A stretch of 64,000 nt of DNA, taken from positions 63,002 to 127,001 of the forward strand of contig NZ_KB899815.1 of the NCBI RefSeq assembly GCF_000378425.1, read 5' to 3'. The translations under genes and the position numbers were made by a program. A model generated the notes under the pieces. The model saw only the letters and a program-made list of their open reading frames with translations, searched no databases and had not been told where the DNA came from. Position 1 is the stretch's first letter. Each line of letters begins with the position of its first letter. The stretch is from Cohnella laeviribosi DSM 21336 (lineage in GTDB: Bacteria; Bacillota; Bacilli; Paenibacillales; Paenibacillaceae). Positions 25,094-33,554 of this stretch are shown here, piece by piece.

Positions 25094-26286
25094 CTCCCTT
25101 GCGGTTCGTACGCCTGAGCGTCGATCGCCCGGCGAAAAGCCCGGTAGCGTTCGCGAAGCTGATGCTGCGGGTAATGCCGGTACAGCTCTTTCGAGCGCTC
25201 GATCGGATCCCCGAAGGCGAAGCGCTCGTGCTGCCTGCGCCTTGCGGCCTCTTCATCGCCCGCAAGGCGCCAGGCCAAACGGCGAATGTCGTGCTCGCGG
25301 GATTTCGCACGGTGAAATTCCGATCGTTCGGAAGGCGCGGCGAAATCCGGCGCGTCCAGCAGTTCCGTCCCTCCGATCCGGTGAATGAGCTCGGACGCGC
25401 GGCGGTAACCGTCGCCGCCGACCCGCTTGGCGGCCGCGACCGGCACCGGCGCAGGCAGCAGCGCCCCCGCCGGACTCCGTTCGGCTTCCAGCTCGGCGGC
25501 GTAAAGCAGCGCTTTAAGCGACTCGAGCTCCTGAATCAAAAGGCCGAGCTCGTATTGAATGTCGGGGTCCTTGCTCAAGCCCGTTTGATCAGCCAGGGCG
25601 AATGCGGTCCCCGTCAACAGCTCGAGGGCGTCCAACTGCCTGGCCGCCCACTGGTAGCCCGCCAGCGCCTGCACGAACGGGTGCGAGCGGATCAGCTCGG
25701 CTCCGGCCGCGTTGCGGTCCAGCAAAATTCGCTCCTGCGGAATGAACACCCGGTCGTAAAGGACGGTCGTCCACGACGAAGTTTCCGGGTGGAGCCTGAT
25801 CTTAAGCCCCTCGCTGCCGGTCGGCACCAGCGCAAGCGTCGTGGGCGCTTCGTCCCCGTATTCCCGGATCCAAACGAGCAGTTGCCCGGCATGGGCGGCG
25901 TCGGCGGCAAACGTCTGGCTGCCGCTTACCGCGATCCCCTCCGAATTCCGCTCGACGACGGGAATCGTTCCGTTTGCCGAACGAAACGGCCGGATCCGCT
26001 GCAGCGAAGTCGTCATCAGGCCGAGCTCCTTGCGGCTTCGCTCGTAAATCAGCTGAGCGGACAGCGGAAAACGGGCGATATCCCGAAACGGCTGCGTCTC
26101 TTTGTGCTCGAACCAGCCGGCGAGCAAGGCGTGCGCATAATCCGCCAGCCCTTCGCCGAAAGCCGACTGTCCGCCGTGAAGGCCGAACAGCCCGAGCCGC
26201 CTTTCCTTCAGTTCCTCCAATGTGTGCGGCAACGAATACGCCCGCTCGATCCAATACCGATCGGATTTCTCGCGTCGTTCAGTCAT
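25090..26286 (-). CDS. Divergent HpaB-fold (acyl-CoA dehydrogenase-like) protein, first gene of operon
   Basis: Protein of 398 residues, about 80 shorter than the other HpaB-fold protein. Shared marks are the central barrel segment (GIAVSGSQTFAADAAHAGQLLVW), a FIPQERILLDRN segment matching the partner's LIPWDRVFIRNN, and a C-terminal ERFAFGDPIERS tail. It is strongly diverged elsewhere, so it may be a second subunit, or an oxygenase for a different step, or may have lost flavin chemistry. It is the first gene after the promoter and leader hairpin, and overlaps the ATPase gene by 4 bp. Confidence 0.65.
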   Translation of the reverse strand: MTERREKSDRYWIERAYSLPHTLEELKERRLGLFGLHGGQSAFGEGLADYAHALLAGWFEHKETQPFRDIARFPLSAQLIYERSRKELGLMTTSLQRIRPFRSANGTIPVVERNSEGIAVSGSQTFAADAAHAGQLLVWIREYGDEAPTTLALVPTGSEGLKIRLHPETSSWTTVLYDRVFIPQERILLDRNAAGAELIRSHPFVQALAGYQWAARQLDALELLTGTAFALADQTGLSKDPDIQYELGLLIQELESLKALLYAAELEAERSPAGALLPAPVPVAAAKRVGGDGYRRASELIHRIGGTELLDAPDFAAPSERSEFHRAKSREHDIRRLAWRLAGDEEAARRRQHERFAFGDPIERSKELYRHYPQHQLRERYRAFRRAIDAQAYEPQGR

Positions 26287-26341
26287 GATGCTTCCCCCTT
26301 CGCTCCACGTCCGGTTTCATCGTCATCGGCTCCCAACAAAA

Positions 26342-26384
26342 AGAGGTTTTCGCAACGGCGCCGGATGCCGTCGCAAAAACCTCT
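26342..26384 (-). terminator. Leader terminator-like hairpin before the nine-gene operon
   Basis: 18-bp arms (26342-26359 with 26367-26384, 16 matches) around a 7-nt loop, followed on the minus strand by TTTTTG. It lies after the promoter at 26439-26467 and about 55 nt before the first start codon, so it can act as an attenuator. It is also the only terminator-like structure behind glcF. Just before it is CTAGT-2-ACTAG (26383-26394). Confidence 0.75.
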
Positions 26385-26438
26385 AGTCAACTAGTCGGCC
26401 TATTAACTTCACTTTTCCAAGCGGTTTAGTATGATTGA

Positions 26439-26467
26439 ATCATATACCCCAAAAGCTGTGCAGTCAA
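26439..26467 (-). promoter_or_regulatory. Sigma-A promoter of the SsuABC-HpaB-Cop operon
   Basis: TTGACT (26462-26467) and TATGAT (26439-26444) are separated by exactly 17 bp on the minus strand, in the gap between the glcF stop and the first operon gene. The predicted transcript start near 26432 gives a leader of about 145 nt containing the hairpin at 26342-26384. Confidence 0.8.
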
Positions 26468-26511
26468 CCCTGAAAATTCCAATTCCAACCGATCGCCCGG
26501 TTCGGGAGCGT

Positions 26512-27840
26512 TCAGTCCCCTTTCTTCATCCGCTCGTGCAAAAAGTCGGCAATATGCGCCACCTTCATGCCGCCGCCGTCGCCGTAACGCTCGACGCCGA
26601 GCTTCATCTGCAGCAGGCAGCCCGGATTGCTGGTCAGCAAATAATGGGCCCGCGTCGCGTTTGCGTGCTCCATTTTGTGCTCCAGAATTTGGTCCGCCAT
26701 CTCCGGCTGGGTCAGGTTGTAAATGCCGGCCGAGCCGCAGCAGCGGTCCGCCTCGTGCATCTCGACGAATTCCGCGCCGGACACCCGGCGCAAGAGCTGG
26801 CGGGGCGCATCGGACGAACGCATGACGTTCCGCAAATGGCAGGAGTCCTGATAGGTGATGCGCACCGGGCCGCCCGGCGCCGCGGGATCGCCGAAAGAAG
26901 GAAGCCGGCCAAGCCGGAAAAGGATGTCGCTGACGTCCTTGACCCGTCCGGCGAACCAGGCCGCATCCTCCCGGCAGGCCGGATCATCGTGCAGCAAATG
27001 ATCGTATTCGGCCAGCAGCGCTCCGCAGCCGCCGGCATTGGATACGATGTAATCGACGCCGGCTTCCTTGAACGCCCGGACGTTGCGACGGGCGAGCTCG
27101 CGCGCGTCGTCCAGCTCGCCGCTGTGGGCGTGAAGGGCGCCGCAGCAGTTCTGCGTTCGCGGGATGACGACCTCGAATCCCGCTTCCGTCAGCAGTTCCA
27201 CCGTATGCACGTTCGTCTCCGCGAACAGCGTATCCATCAGGCAGCCGCGGAACAGGCCGACGGTGGCGATTCGCTCGCCTTTGGCCGGGTGGCGCCCGCC
27301 GATCCGTTCGATGACGCCTTGCCCGGAAGCTTCCGGCAGTATTTTTTCCATATCGGCCAACTGCTTCGGCAGCAGCTTCAGGATCCCCGTCGTTCGCGCA
27401 ACCCGCTGCAGCCCGGATTTCTGGTAGAAGCGCAACGCTTTGCCGGCCAGCCGCATCCGGCCCTGCTTCGGGAACAGCTCCTTGAAGACGAGACGCCGCA
27501 CCCCTTTAACCCATAAGCGGTGGCTCCTCGTATGGTCCTCGATCGCGTCGCGCGCCTGCTCCAGCAGCCGCCCGTACTTCACGTCGGCCGGACAGGCCGG
27601 CTCGCACGCCCGGCAGCCGAGGCAATGATACATCTGCTCCTCAAACGCTTCGTCCGGGTCCATCAGGCCGTCGGCCACCGCTTTCATCAGCGCGATCCGC
27701 CCCCGGGGCGATTCCGCTTCGATTCCCGTCTCCCGGAACGTGGGACAGGCGGGCAAGCAGAAGCCGCACCGCATGCAGTTCGTGAGCTGGTCTTCGTCCA
27801 GCGTGATCTTCAGCTTCGCCGCAAGCTGCGGATTAGCCAT
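26512..27840 (-). CDS. glcF: Glycolate oxidase iron-sulfur subunit (GlcF-like)
   Basis: Protein of 442 residues. Two ferredoxin-type [4Fe-4S] motifs, NCMRCGFCLPACP and HCLGCRACEPACP, lie in the first 90 residues. Two CCG-type domains follow, with NCCGALHAHSG and RCCGSAG, which bind a further cluster in related electron carriers. It passes electrons from the flavoprotein GlcD to the respiratory chain. It overlaps glcD by 8 bp. A GlcE subunit is absent, as is common in Bacillales; lactate or another 2-hydroxyacid is an alternative substrate. Confidence 0.9.
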   Translation of the reverse strand: MANPQLAAKLKITLDEDQLTNCMRCGFCLPACPTFRETGIEAESPRGRIALMKAVADGLMDPDEAFEEQMYHCLGCRACEPACPADVKYGRLLEQARDAIEDHTRSHRLWVKGVRRLVFKELFPKQGRMRLAGKALRFYQKSGLQRVARTTGILKLLPKQLADMEKILPEASGQGVIERIGGRHPAKGERIATVGLFRGCLMDTLFAETNVHTVELLTEAGFEVVIPRTQNCCGALHAHSGELDDARELARRNVRAFKEAGVDYIVSNAGGCGALLAEYDHLLHDDPACREDAAWFAGRVKDVSDILFRLGRLPSFGDPAAPGGPVRITYQDSCHLRNVMRSSDAPRQLLRRVSGAEFVEMHEADRCCGSAGIYNLTQPEMADQILEHKMEHANATRAHYLLTSNPGCLLQMKLGVERYGDGGGMKVAHIADFLHERMKKGD

Positions 27841-29278
27841 GATGGATCACCACCCTTTTGCGCGTTTGCTTGGCGAACATTTTGCCGGGGTTGAGCAGAT
27901 TGTGCGGGTCGAAAGCCGCCTTGATCCCCTTCATGACCTCGATGCCCGCGGCCCCGACCTTCCATTCGAGGAACGGCGCTTTGACGATCCCGACGCCATG
28001 CTCGCCGGTGATCGTGCCGCCGAGCGCGATGGCCGCTTCGAATATTTCCGCAAACGCCTCCTCAACGCGATGCACCTCGTCAAGATCCCGGGCGTCGGTC
28101 GTCGCCGTCGGATGCAGGTTGCCGTCGCCGGCGTGGCCGAACGTGCAGATGTTGACGCCGTATTTGCGGGCGATCCGGTTGATTTCGAGCACCATGTCGG
28201 CGATCTTCGAGCGCGGCACCGTGGCGTCCTCGAGTATCGTCGTCGGCCGCAGCCGGGCGAGCGCCGTGAAGGCGCTGCGCCGCGCCGCTAGCAGCTTGTT
28301 CGCCTCCTCCGGCGTCGCCGCGACGCTGATCCGGGCCGCGTTCTCCCCTCTGCAAATTTCCTCGATCCGGGCGATGTCGCGTTCCACCGTTTCCGGCTCG
28401 CCGTCCTGCTCGATCAGCAAAATCGCTTCCATATCCAGCGGCAGGCCGAGCTTGGCGAAATCGTCCACGACCCGGATCGTCGGATTGTCGAGAAACTCCA
28501 GCGTGGCCGGGATGATGCGGTTTTCGATAATTTTGGATACGGTCCGAGCCGCGTCGTAAAGATCGGCGTACATGGCGAGCATCGTCTTTTTCGCTTTCGG
28601 CGGCGGAATCAGCTTGAGCGTCGCTTCCGTAATGATCGCGAGCGTTCCCTCCGATCCGACGAGCAGCTTGGTCAGATCGTAGCCGGCCACGTCCTTCATC
28701 AGCTTGCCGCCGGTCCGGATAATGTCGCCGCTGGCCAGCACCGCTTCCAGTCCGATCACGTAGTCCTTGGTCGTGCCGTATTTGAGGCCGCGCAAGCCGC
28801 CCGAGTTCTCCGCGATGTTGCCGCCGATCGTGGAGACGGCCATGCTGCTCGGGTCCGGCGGATAAAACAGTCCGAGGCTCTCCACATGGGCGCTGAACTG
28901 CTTCGTATTCAGCCCCGGCTGCACGACGGCCGTCAAGTTCTCGAGGTCGATCTCCAAAATCCGGTTCATGCGGTGCATCACCATGACGACGCCCCCGTTC
29001 ACCGGCACGGTGCCGCCGCACAGATTCGTGCCCGATCCCCTGGTTACAAGCGGTATGCGGTGCTTGTTCAGCACCTTCATGACCGCCGAAACCTGGGCGG
29101 TGTCGCGGGGATACACGACGGCGTCGGGCAGCGCCTGCTGCATGGCGGTCCCGTCATAGGAATGGGTGACAAGCGACTGCGGGTCATCCTTGAAATCGGC
29201 GTCGCCGAGAATGGCGATCAGTTCGCGCTTTGCTTGTTCGGGCAGCAAGCCGGACACTCCCTCTCGATCAAGATTCAT
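27833..29278 (-). CDS. glcD: Glycolate oxidase FAD-linked subunit (GlcD-like)
   Basis: Protein of 481 residues, typical GlcD length. The FAD-binding PCMH domain has LVTRGSGTNLCGGTVP, and the C-terminal FAD-oxidase domain has TFGHAGDGNLHP and the ending FDPHNLLNPGK. It oxidises glycolate (or D-lactate-like 2-hydroxyacids) to the keto acid, handing electrons to GlcF. It is the first gene of a two-gene unit divergent from the GntR regulator, with a palindrome at 29299-29311 in the shared promoter region. Confidence 0.92.
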   Translation of the reverse strand: MNLDREGVSGLLPEQAKRELIAILGDADFKDDPQSLVTHSYDGTAMQQALPDAVVYPRDTAQVSAVMKVLNKHRIPLVTRGSGTNLCGGTVPVNGGVVMVMHRMNRILEIDLENLTAVVQPGLNTKQFSAHVESLGLFYPPDPSSMAVSTIGGNIAENSGGLRGLKYGTTKDYVIGLEAVLASGDIIRTGGKLMKDVAGYDLTKLLVGSEGTLAIITEATLKLIPPPKAKKTMLAMYADLYDAARTVSKIIENRIIPATLEFLDNPTIRVVDDFAKLGLPLDMEAILLIEQDGEPETVERDIARIEEICRGENAARISVAATPEEANKLLAARRSAFTALARLRPTTILEDATVPRSKIADMVLEINRIARKYGVNICTFGHAGDGNLHPTATTDARDLDEVHRVEEAFAEIFEAAIALGGTITGEHGVGIVKAPFLEWKVGAAGIEVMKGIKAAFDPHNLLNPGKMFAKQTRKRVVIHHG

Positions 29279-29298
29279 TTGAACGCAAAATTAATCAG

Positions 29299-29311
29299 GT
29301 CATCTGATGAC
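29299..29311. promoter_or_regulatory. GntR-type operator palindrome between glcD and its regulator
   Basis: Perfect palindrome GTCATC-T-GATGAC, 20 bp upstream of the glcD start. FadR-subfamily GntR proteins typically bind short GT-N-AC type palindromes of this form. It probably mediates control of glcDF by the divergent regulator; not demonstrated. Confidence 0.6.
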
Positions 29312-29452
29312 TTTTGTCGGTTTGTAGTATACACTAAAATAAAAACGTTGGAAAGCGTATTCTCGCGGAAAGTCCGGAAGGCAAGGCGAACGGAAGGCCG
29401 CCGGACCGCCACGCCGCCGAATCGATCGGCGAACGCTTGCAAAGGAGCTGCT

Positions 29453-30175
29453 ATGAACGAAAACCGGCCGTTGAAAAGCCACGAATGGGTCATGAACGAC
29501 TTGAAGAGACAGATTGAAGAAGGAAGCCTGGCTCCCGGGGACCGGCTGGCGTCGGTCGTCGAGCTGGCGGAGCGCTACGGCGTCGGACGCTCGACGATCC
29601 GCGAAGCGCTAAGCGCCCTGAAAGCGATGGGCATGCTGGACATCCGCCAGGGAGGCGGCACCTTCGTCAAATCCGCGCAGCCGGAAACCGCGCCGTCCCA
29701 TCCCGGCATGCTGCATCCCGAAGCCTGGGCGGACCGGGCGCTGACGCTGCGTCATATTCTGGAGGTGCGGCGGGTGCTGGAAACCGGGTGCGCCGCGCTT
29801 GCCGCCGCGAACCGGACCGGGGACGATCTCGGCAAGCTGTCGGCGATATTGGACGAAATGGAAGCCCGCATGGACGACGAAGCGTTCAACGAACAGGCCG
29901 ATGTCCGCTTTCACGAGCAGATCGCCGCCGCTACGCGAAATCCGCTGCTCATGCAGCTGATGGAATCGATGTCGCTGCGTCTGCACGACAGCATGCGCGA
30001 TACGCGGGCACTGTGGTTTTACGCGGAGCGATCCACCGCTCAGCGCCTGCTTGAGGAGCATCGCGCCATCTACGAGGCGATCGCCGAAGGCGATGCGGCG
30101 GAGGCCAAATCCCGCATGGAGCTGCATATCGCCAAAGTGGAGCAGGTCTTAAACGAGAAGGGCGCGGGAACGTGA
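29453..30175 (+). CDS. GntR-family regulator, FadR subfamily (probable glcDF regulator)
   Basis: Protein of 240 residues. A winged HTH (about 10-75, GDRLASVVELAERYGVGRSTIREALSALKAMG) is followed by an all-helical FCD effector domain (about 95-230), whose metal-binding residues are suggested by DVRFHEQIA and the late LEEHRAIYEAI. AAAGGAG sits 6 nt before the ATG. It is divergent from glcD-glcF, so a 2-hydroxyacid such as glycolate or lactate is the likely effector. Confidence 0.9.
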   Translation: MNENRPLKSHEWVMNDLKRQIEEGSLAPGDRLASVVELAERYGVGRSTIREALSALKAMGMLDIRQGGGTFVKSAQPETAPSHPGMLHPEAWADRALTLRHILEVRRVLETGCAALAAANRTGDDLGKLSAILDEMEARMDDEAFNEQADVRFHEQIAAATRNPLLMQLMESMSLRLHDSMRDTRALWFYAERSTAQRLLEEHRAIYEAIAEGDAAEAKSRMELHIAKVEQVLNEKGAGT

Positions 30176-30294
30176 CAAGAGGGAGTCTTCGGCCCTTATC
30201 CGGCGTTCTTACGCCTCCCCCTGCCCCAGCCGTCCGCACGGCGCATCGCAGCCTCGGTCGGCCCGTTCCCCTTTGACATTCCGAAACGAAAAAC

Positions 30295-30332
30295 GCAGAC
30301 AAGCGGAAGCCCGTAGCTTCCGGCATGTCTGC
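30295..30332 (-). terminator. Intrinsic terminator of nrdF
   Basis: GCAGACA/TGTCTGC outer stem and GGAAGC/GCTTCC inner stem, followed on the minus strand by GTTTTTCGTTT. It lies 21 bp past the nrdF stop and is also convergent with the end of the GntR gene. Confidence 0.85.
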
Positions 30333-30352
30333 GCAGCATGATCGCATTTTGT

Positions 30353-31306
30353 TCAGTCAAAAATGAAATCCTCGTCCGTGAGCGGCTCGACGTTGGTCGC
30401 GCGCACGTAGCCGTTACCTTTTTTGGAGAAAAAGTCGTGCTGCTTCGTCTTCGTGCTGATGCCGTTCAATACGATCGGATTGATCTCCTCTTCCGGGAAC
30501 AGCGGCTCGAAGCCCAAATTCATGAACGCCTTGTTCGCGTTGTACCGCAGGAACGCCTTCACTTCGTCCTGCAGGCCGATCGGGGTGTACAGCTCGTCCG
30601 TATATTCCTCTTCGTTCTGGTGGAGGAACCTGAACAGGCCGACCAGCGTCTCGTAAGCCGCCTGCTGCTCGTCCTCGTCCAGCTTCGCGTACACCTCTTG
30701 GGCCAGCACGCCGACATACAGACCGTGAATGCTTTCGTCGCGCAAAATCAGGTCGATGATCTCCCCGCAGCTTGTCATTTTGCCCTGGCCGGCCAAATAA
30801 AGCGGATAGAAGAAACCGCTGTAGAACAGGTAGCTTTCGAGCAGCACCGACGCGCCCATCGCGAGGAAGAGATCCTTTTGCGTACGGATGTTCGTATAGT
30901 ATTGGGCGATCGTCTCCGCCTTCGTCTGCAGATGCTTGTTGTTTTCGACCCAGCGGAATACGGCGTCGATTTCTTCGGTGGTCGCGAGCGTCGTGAAGAT
31001 GCTGCTGTACGACTTGGCGTGAATTTGCTCCATCATTCCCATGAACGACAGCACCGCCTTGCGCTGCAGCCCTTCGACGTGCTCGTTGATGCCCGGCATG
31101 CCGACGCCGCCCTGCAGCGTGTCGAGCAGCGTCAGGCCGCCCAGCACTTTGATGTATACCTCCTGCTCCGCTTCGCTCATCTTGATCCAGGTCATTTTGT
31201 CGTCGGACAGCGGAATTTCGTCGTCCGTCCAGAACTGCATAATGTTCTGCTTCCAGAACATGATCGTATAGTCGTCGTCAGGTCGGTTCCAGTTTACGGC
31301 TTTCAT
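30353..31306 (-). CDS. nrdF: Class Ib ribonucleotide reductase, small subunit
   Basis: Protein of 317 residues, typical of NrdF. The N-terminus MKAVNWNRPDDDYT and the metal-ligand helices (MSEAEQEVYIKVL, MMEQIHAKSYSSIF, YTEL-type late helix) fit the ferritin-like fold that carries the dimetal-tyrosyl radical cofactor, Mn2-Tyr in class Ib. It supplies the radical to NrdE. It lies 154 bp behind nrdE, with a hairpin in the gap, so its level may be set separately from nrdI-nrdE. Confidence 0.95.
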   Translation of the reverse strand: MKAVNWNRPDDDYTIMFWKQNIMQFWTDDEIPLSDDKMTWIKMSEAEQEVYIKVLGGLTLLDTLQGGVGMPGINEHVEGLQRKAVLSFMGMMEQIHAKSYSSIFTTLATTEEIDAVFRWVENNKHLQTKAETIAQYYTNIRTQKDLFLAMGASVLLESYLFYSGFFYPLYLAGQGKMTSCGEIIDLILRDESIHGLYVGVLAQEVYAKLDEDEQQAAYETLVGLFRFLHQNEEEYTDELYTPIGLQDEVKAFLRYNANKAFMNLGFEPLFPEEEINPIVLNGISTKTKQHDFFSKKGNGYVRATNVEPLTDEDFIFD

Positions 31307-31343
31307 CGGTGGCGCTCCTCTCTTTCCCCCTTGGCGGGGATAG

Positions 31344-31366
31344 AAAAGCCCGCAGCGCGGGCTTTT
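31344..31366 (-). terminator. Hairpin between nrdE and nrdF
   Basis: Perfect 10-bp stem AAAAGCCCGC/GCGGGCTTTT with a 3-nt loop. On the minus strand the stem itself ends in four Ts followed by CTAT. It may reduce read-through from nrdE into nrdF or protect one message end. Confidence 0.7.
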
Positions 31367-31460
31367 GGTCTAAAGGTGGCGGGACCTGCCAAAGGCCGGT
31401 CAACGTTCCATGGTTGCCGCGATGCTCGGGCATGGCGTTCGCATCCGGCATGTCGCCGGC

Positions 31461-33554
31461 TTACACGGCGCAGCTTACGCACTCTTCGACGCTCAGACGG
31501 TTCGTCCGGGTGTAGTAGAGCGACTTCAGTCCCTTGCGCGCGGCATAGATGTAATACCGGGCCAGTTGGCGCGTCGTGATATCGCTGTTGACGTGCAGCA
31601 CGGTCGAGATGCCTTGGTCGACATGCTCGGCGATTTCGGCGATCAGATCGATAATTTTGAACTGATTCATTTGATAAGCGGATTTATAGTAGAAAAAGTT
31701 CTCCGCATTCATATAAGGCATCGGATAATACGTCGTCGAGTTGGCGTATGTACGCGTTTCGATCGGCTCGACAATCGGCATGACGCTGGACGTCGCGTTC
31801 TGGATGTACGAGATGCTTTGCGTCGGCGCGATGGCCAGCCGGTAGGCGTGATACAGCCCGTGCTTCATGACTTTTTCCTTCAAAACGGCCCAATCGGCGG
31901 GACCCGGGATGTCGATGCCGGCGAACAGCTGCTTCACCCTGTCCGTCCGCGGACGGTAGTCGTTCTCCAGGTATTTGTCGAAGTAAGTGCCTTTCGCGTA
32001 CTCGGACCGTTCGAAGCCGGCGAACGTAACGCCCGTCTTCTCGGCGATTTCGCAGCTTTTCTCGAGCGAGTGGAAGTTCATCATCATGAAGAACGTCCGC
32101 GCGAAGTCTTTGGCCTCCTCGCTTTCGTACGCGATGTGGTTCTTGGCCAGATAGCCGTGCAGGTTCATGGCGCCGAGGCCGACCGAATGCAGCTCGGCGT
32201 TGGCCTTGGCCACGCCCGGCGCGTTCATGATCGTCGTCATGTCGCTGACGGCCGTCAGCGCGACGATGCCTTCGTGCACGGACTCCTTGATTTTGCCGCT
32301 TTCCATCACGTTCACGATGTTCAGCGAAGCGAGGTTGCAGCTGATGTCCCTGCGGATGATGTCTTCCTCGCCGTAATCGGTAATTTCGGATGTCTCCTGC
32401 AGTTGGAAAATCTCCGTGCACAGGTTGGACATCTTGATCGAGCCGATGTCTTTCAGCGCGTGCGCCTTGTTGGCGTTCGTCTTGTTCATGATGTACGGAT
32501 AGCCCGACTCGAGCTGGATCGTCGCGATCTTCGTCAGCATTTCGCGGGCGCTGAGCGGCGACTTCTTGATGACGCGGTCGTCTTCGAGCAGCTTCTCGTA
32601 CATGACGTCCAGATCCATGTCGTCGAGGTGCTGGCCGTACGCACGGTATACCGAATACGGAGCGAACACGTACAGCGGCTTGTTCTGCTCGGCGAGCTCA
32701 TAGAACTTGTTCGGCACGATCAGGCCGATCGACAGCGTCTGCAGGCGCGTTTTCTCGTCGGCGTTGATCTTTTTGGAATCGAGGAATTCCATGACGTCCC
32801 AGCCGAAAATATTGTAGTAAGCCGCTCCGGAGCCTTTGCGCTGCCCCATCTGATCGGCATAGGAGAACGCGTCCTCCATCAGCTTCAGCACCGGCATAAT
32901 GCCCTTGGCCGCGCCTTCGACGCCTTTGATCGGCTCGCCGCGCCCGCGCAGCTTGGACAGGTTGACGGCGACGCCGCCGCCGATCTTCGACAGCTGCATG
33001 CAGGTGGCCAGCACGTAGTTGATCGAGTTGAGCGAGTCGTCCATCTCCAGCAGGAAGCAGGACACCATTTCGCCGCGGCGGCTCTTGCCCGCGTTCAGGA
33101 ACGTCGGCGTCGCCGGCTGGAGCCGCTGCTCCATCATGGAGGCGGCCAGCATGCGGGCGGTCGCGAAGTCGCCTCTGCCCAGGTGAAGGGCCACGATCGC
33201 CACCCGATCCGGATAATGCTCCAGGTACAGCTTCTTGTCGTTGCTTCTTACGGCATAGTCCGAATAAAACTTGGATGCGGCCATATAGGACGGGAATTTA
33301 AAGTTGTAGCTGTGCGTCAGCTCGTAAATTTGCTCGACCTCGGATTCGGTGTATTTGAGGAAAACGTCCTCGTAAAAGTCGTTTTCGATCATGTAGCGGA
33401 CTTTGGCCAAATGCGAATCGAAATGCAGCGTCTTCGACTCGACCTCCGCCATGAACGCCGCGATCGCTTCCTGGTCCTTCTCCAGTTGGAAAAATCCGTC
33501 CGGACCCCTTTGCATCAACAGATTGTTCAGCTCAATATGCTTTAACTGACTCAA
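31461..33554 (-). CDS. nrdE: Class Ib ribonucleotide reductase, large subunit
   Basis: Protein of 697 residues, the NrdE size, without the long N-terminal ATP-cone of NrdA. It has VSCFLLEMDDSLNSI near residue 170 with a catalytic cysteine, the NLCTEIFQ active-site segment, and the C-terminal CVSC pair that is reduced by a glutaredoxin-like donor. It reduces ribonucleoside diphosphates to deoxy forms. The start overlaps the end of nrdI by 23 bp. Confidence 0.96.
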   Translation of the reverse strand: MSQLKHIELNNLLMQRGPDGFFQLEKDQEAIAAFMAEVESKTLHFDSHLAKVRYMIENDFYEDVFLKYTESEVEQIYELTHSYNFKFPSYMAASKFYSDYAVRSNDKKLYLEHYPDRVAIVALHLGRGDFATARMLAASMMEQRLQPATPTFLNAGKSRRGEMVSCFLLEMDDSLNSINYVLATCMQLSKIGGGVAVNLSKLRGRGEPIKGVEGAAKGIMPVLKLMEDAFSYADQMGQRKGSGAAYYNIFGWDVMEFLDSKKINADEKTRLQTLSIGLIVPNKFYELAEQNKPLYVFAPYSVYRAYGQHLDDMDLDVMYEKLLEDDRVIKKSPLSAREMLTKIATIQLESGYPYIMNKTNANKAHALKDIGSIKMSNLCTEIFQLQETSEITDYGEEDIIRRDISCNLASLNIVNVMESGKIKESVHEGIVALTAVSDMTTIMNAPGVAKANAELHSVGLGAMNLHGYLAKNHIAYESEEAKDFARTFFMMMNFHSLEKSCEIAEKTGVTFAGFERSEYAKGTYFDKYLENDYRPRTDRVKQLFAGIDIPGPADWAVLKEKVMKHGLYHAYRLAIAPTQSISYIQNATSSVMPIVEPIETRTYANSTTYYPMPYMNAENFFYYKSAYQMNQFKIIDLIAEIAEHVDQGISTVLHVNSDITTRQLARYYIYAARKGLKSLYYTRTNRLSVEECVSCAV

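Noticed and set aside
26342-26384. SAM (S-box) or other known riboswitch in front of the HpaB/Ssu operon
   Set aside because: None of the conserved S-box or T-box segments are present; only a single hairpin with a T tract is seen.
31410-33545. A 711-codon open frame opposite nrdE, and other long antisense frames (for example 9475-11103 and 27858-28559)
   Set aside because: They mirror strongly coding genes; high GC at third codon positions removes stops on the other strand. They lack family motifs and ribosome sites.
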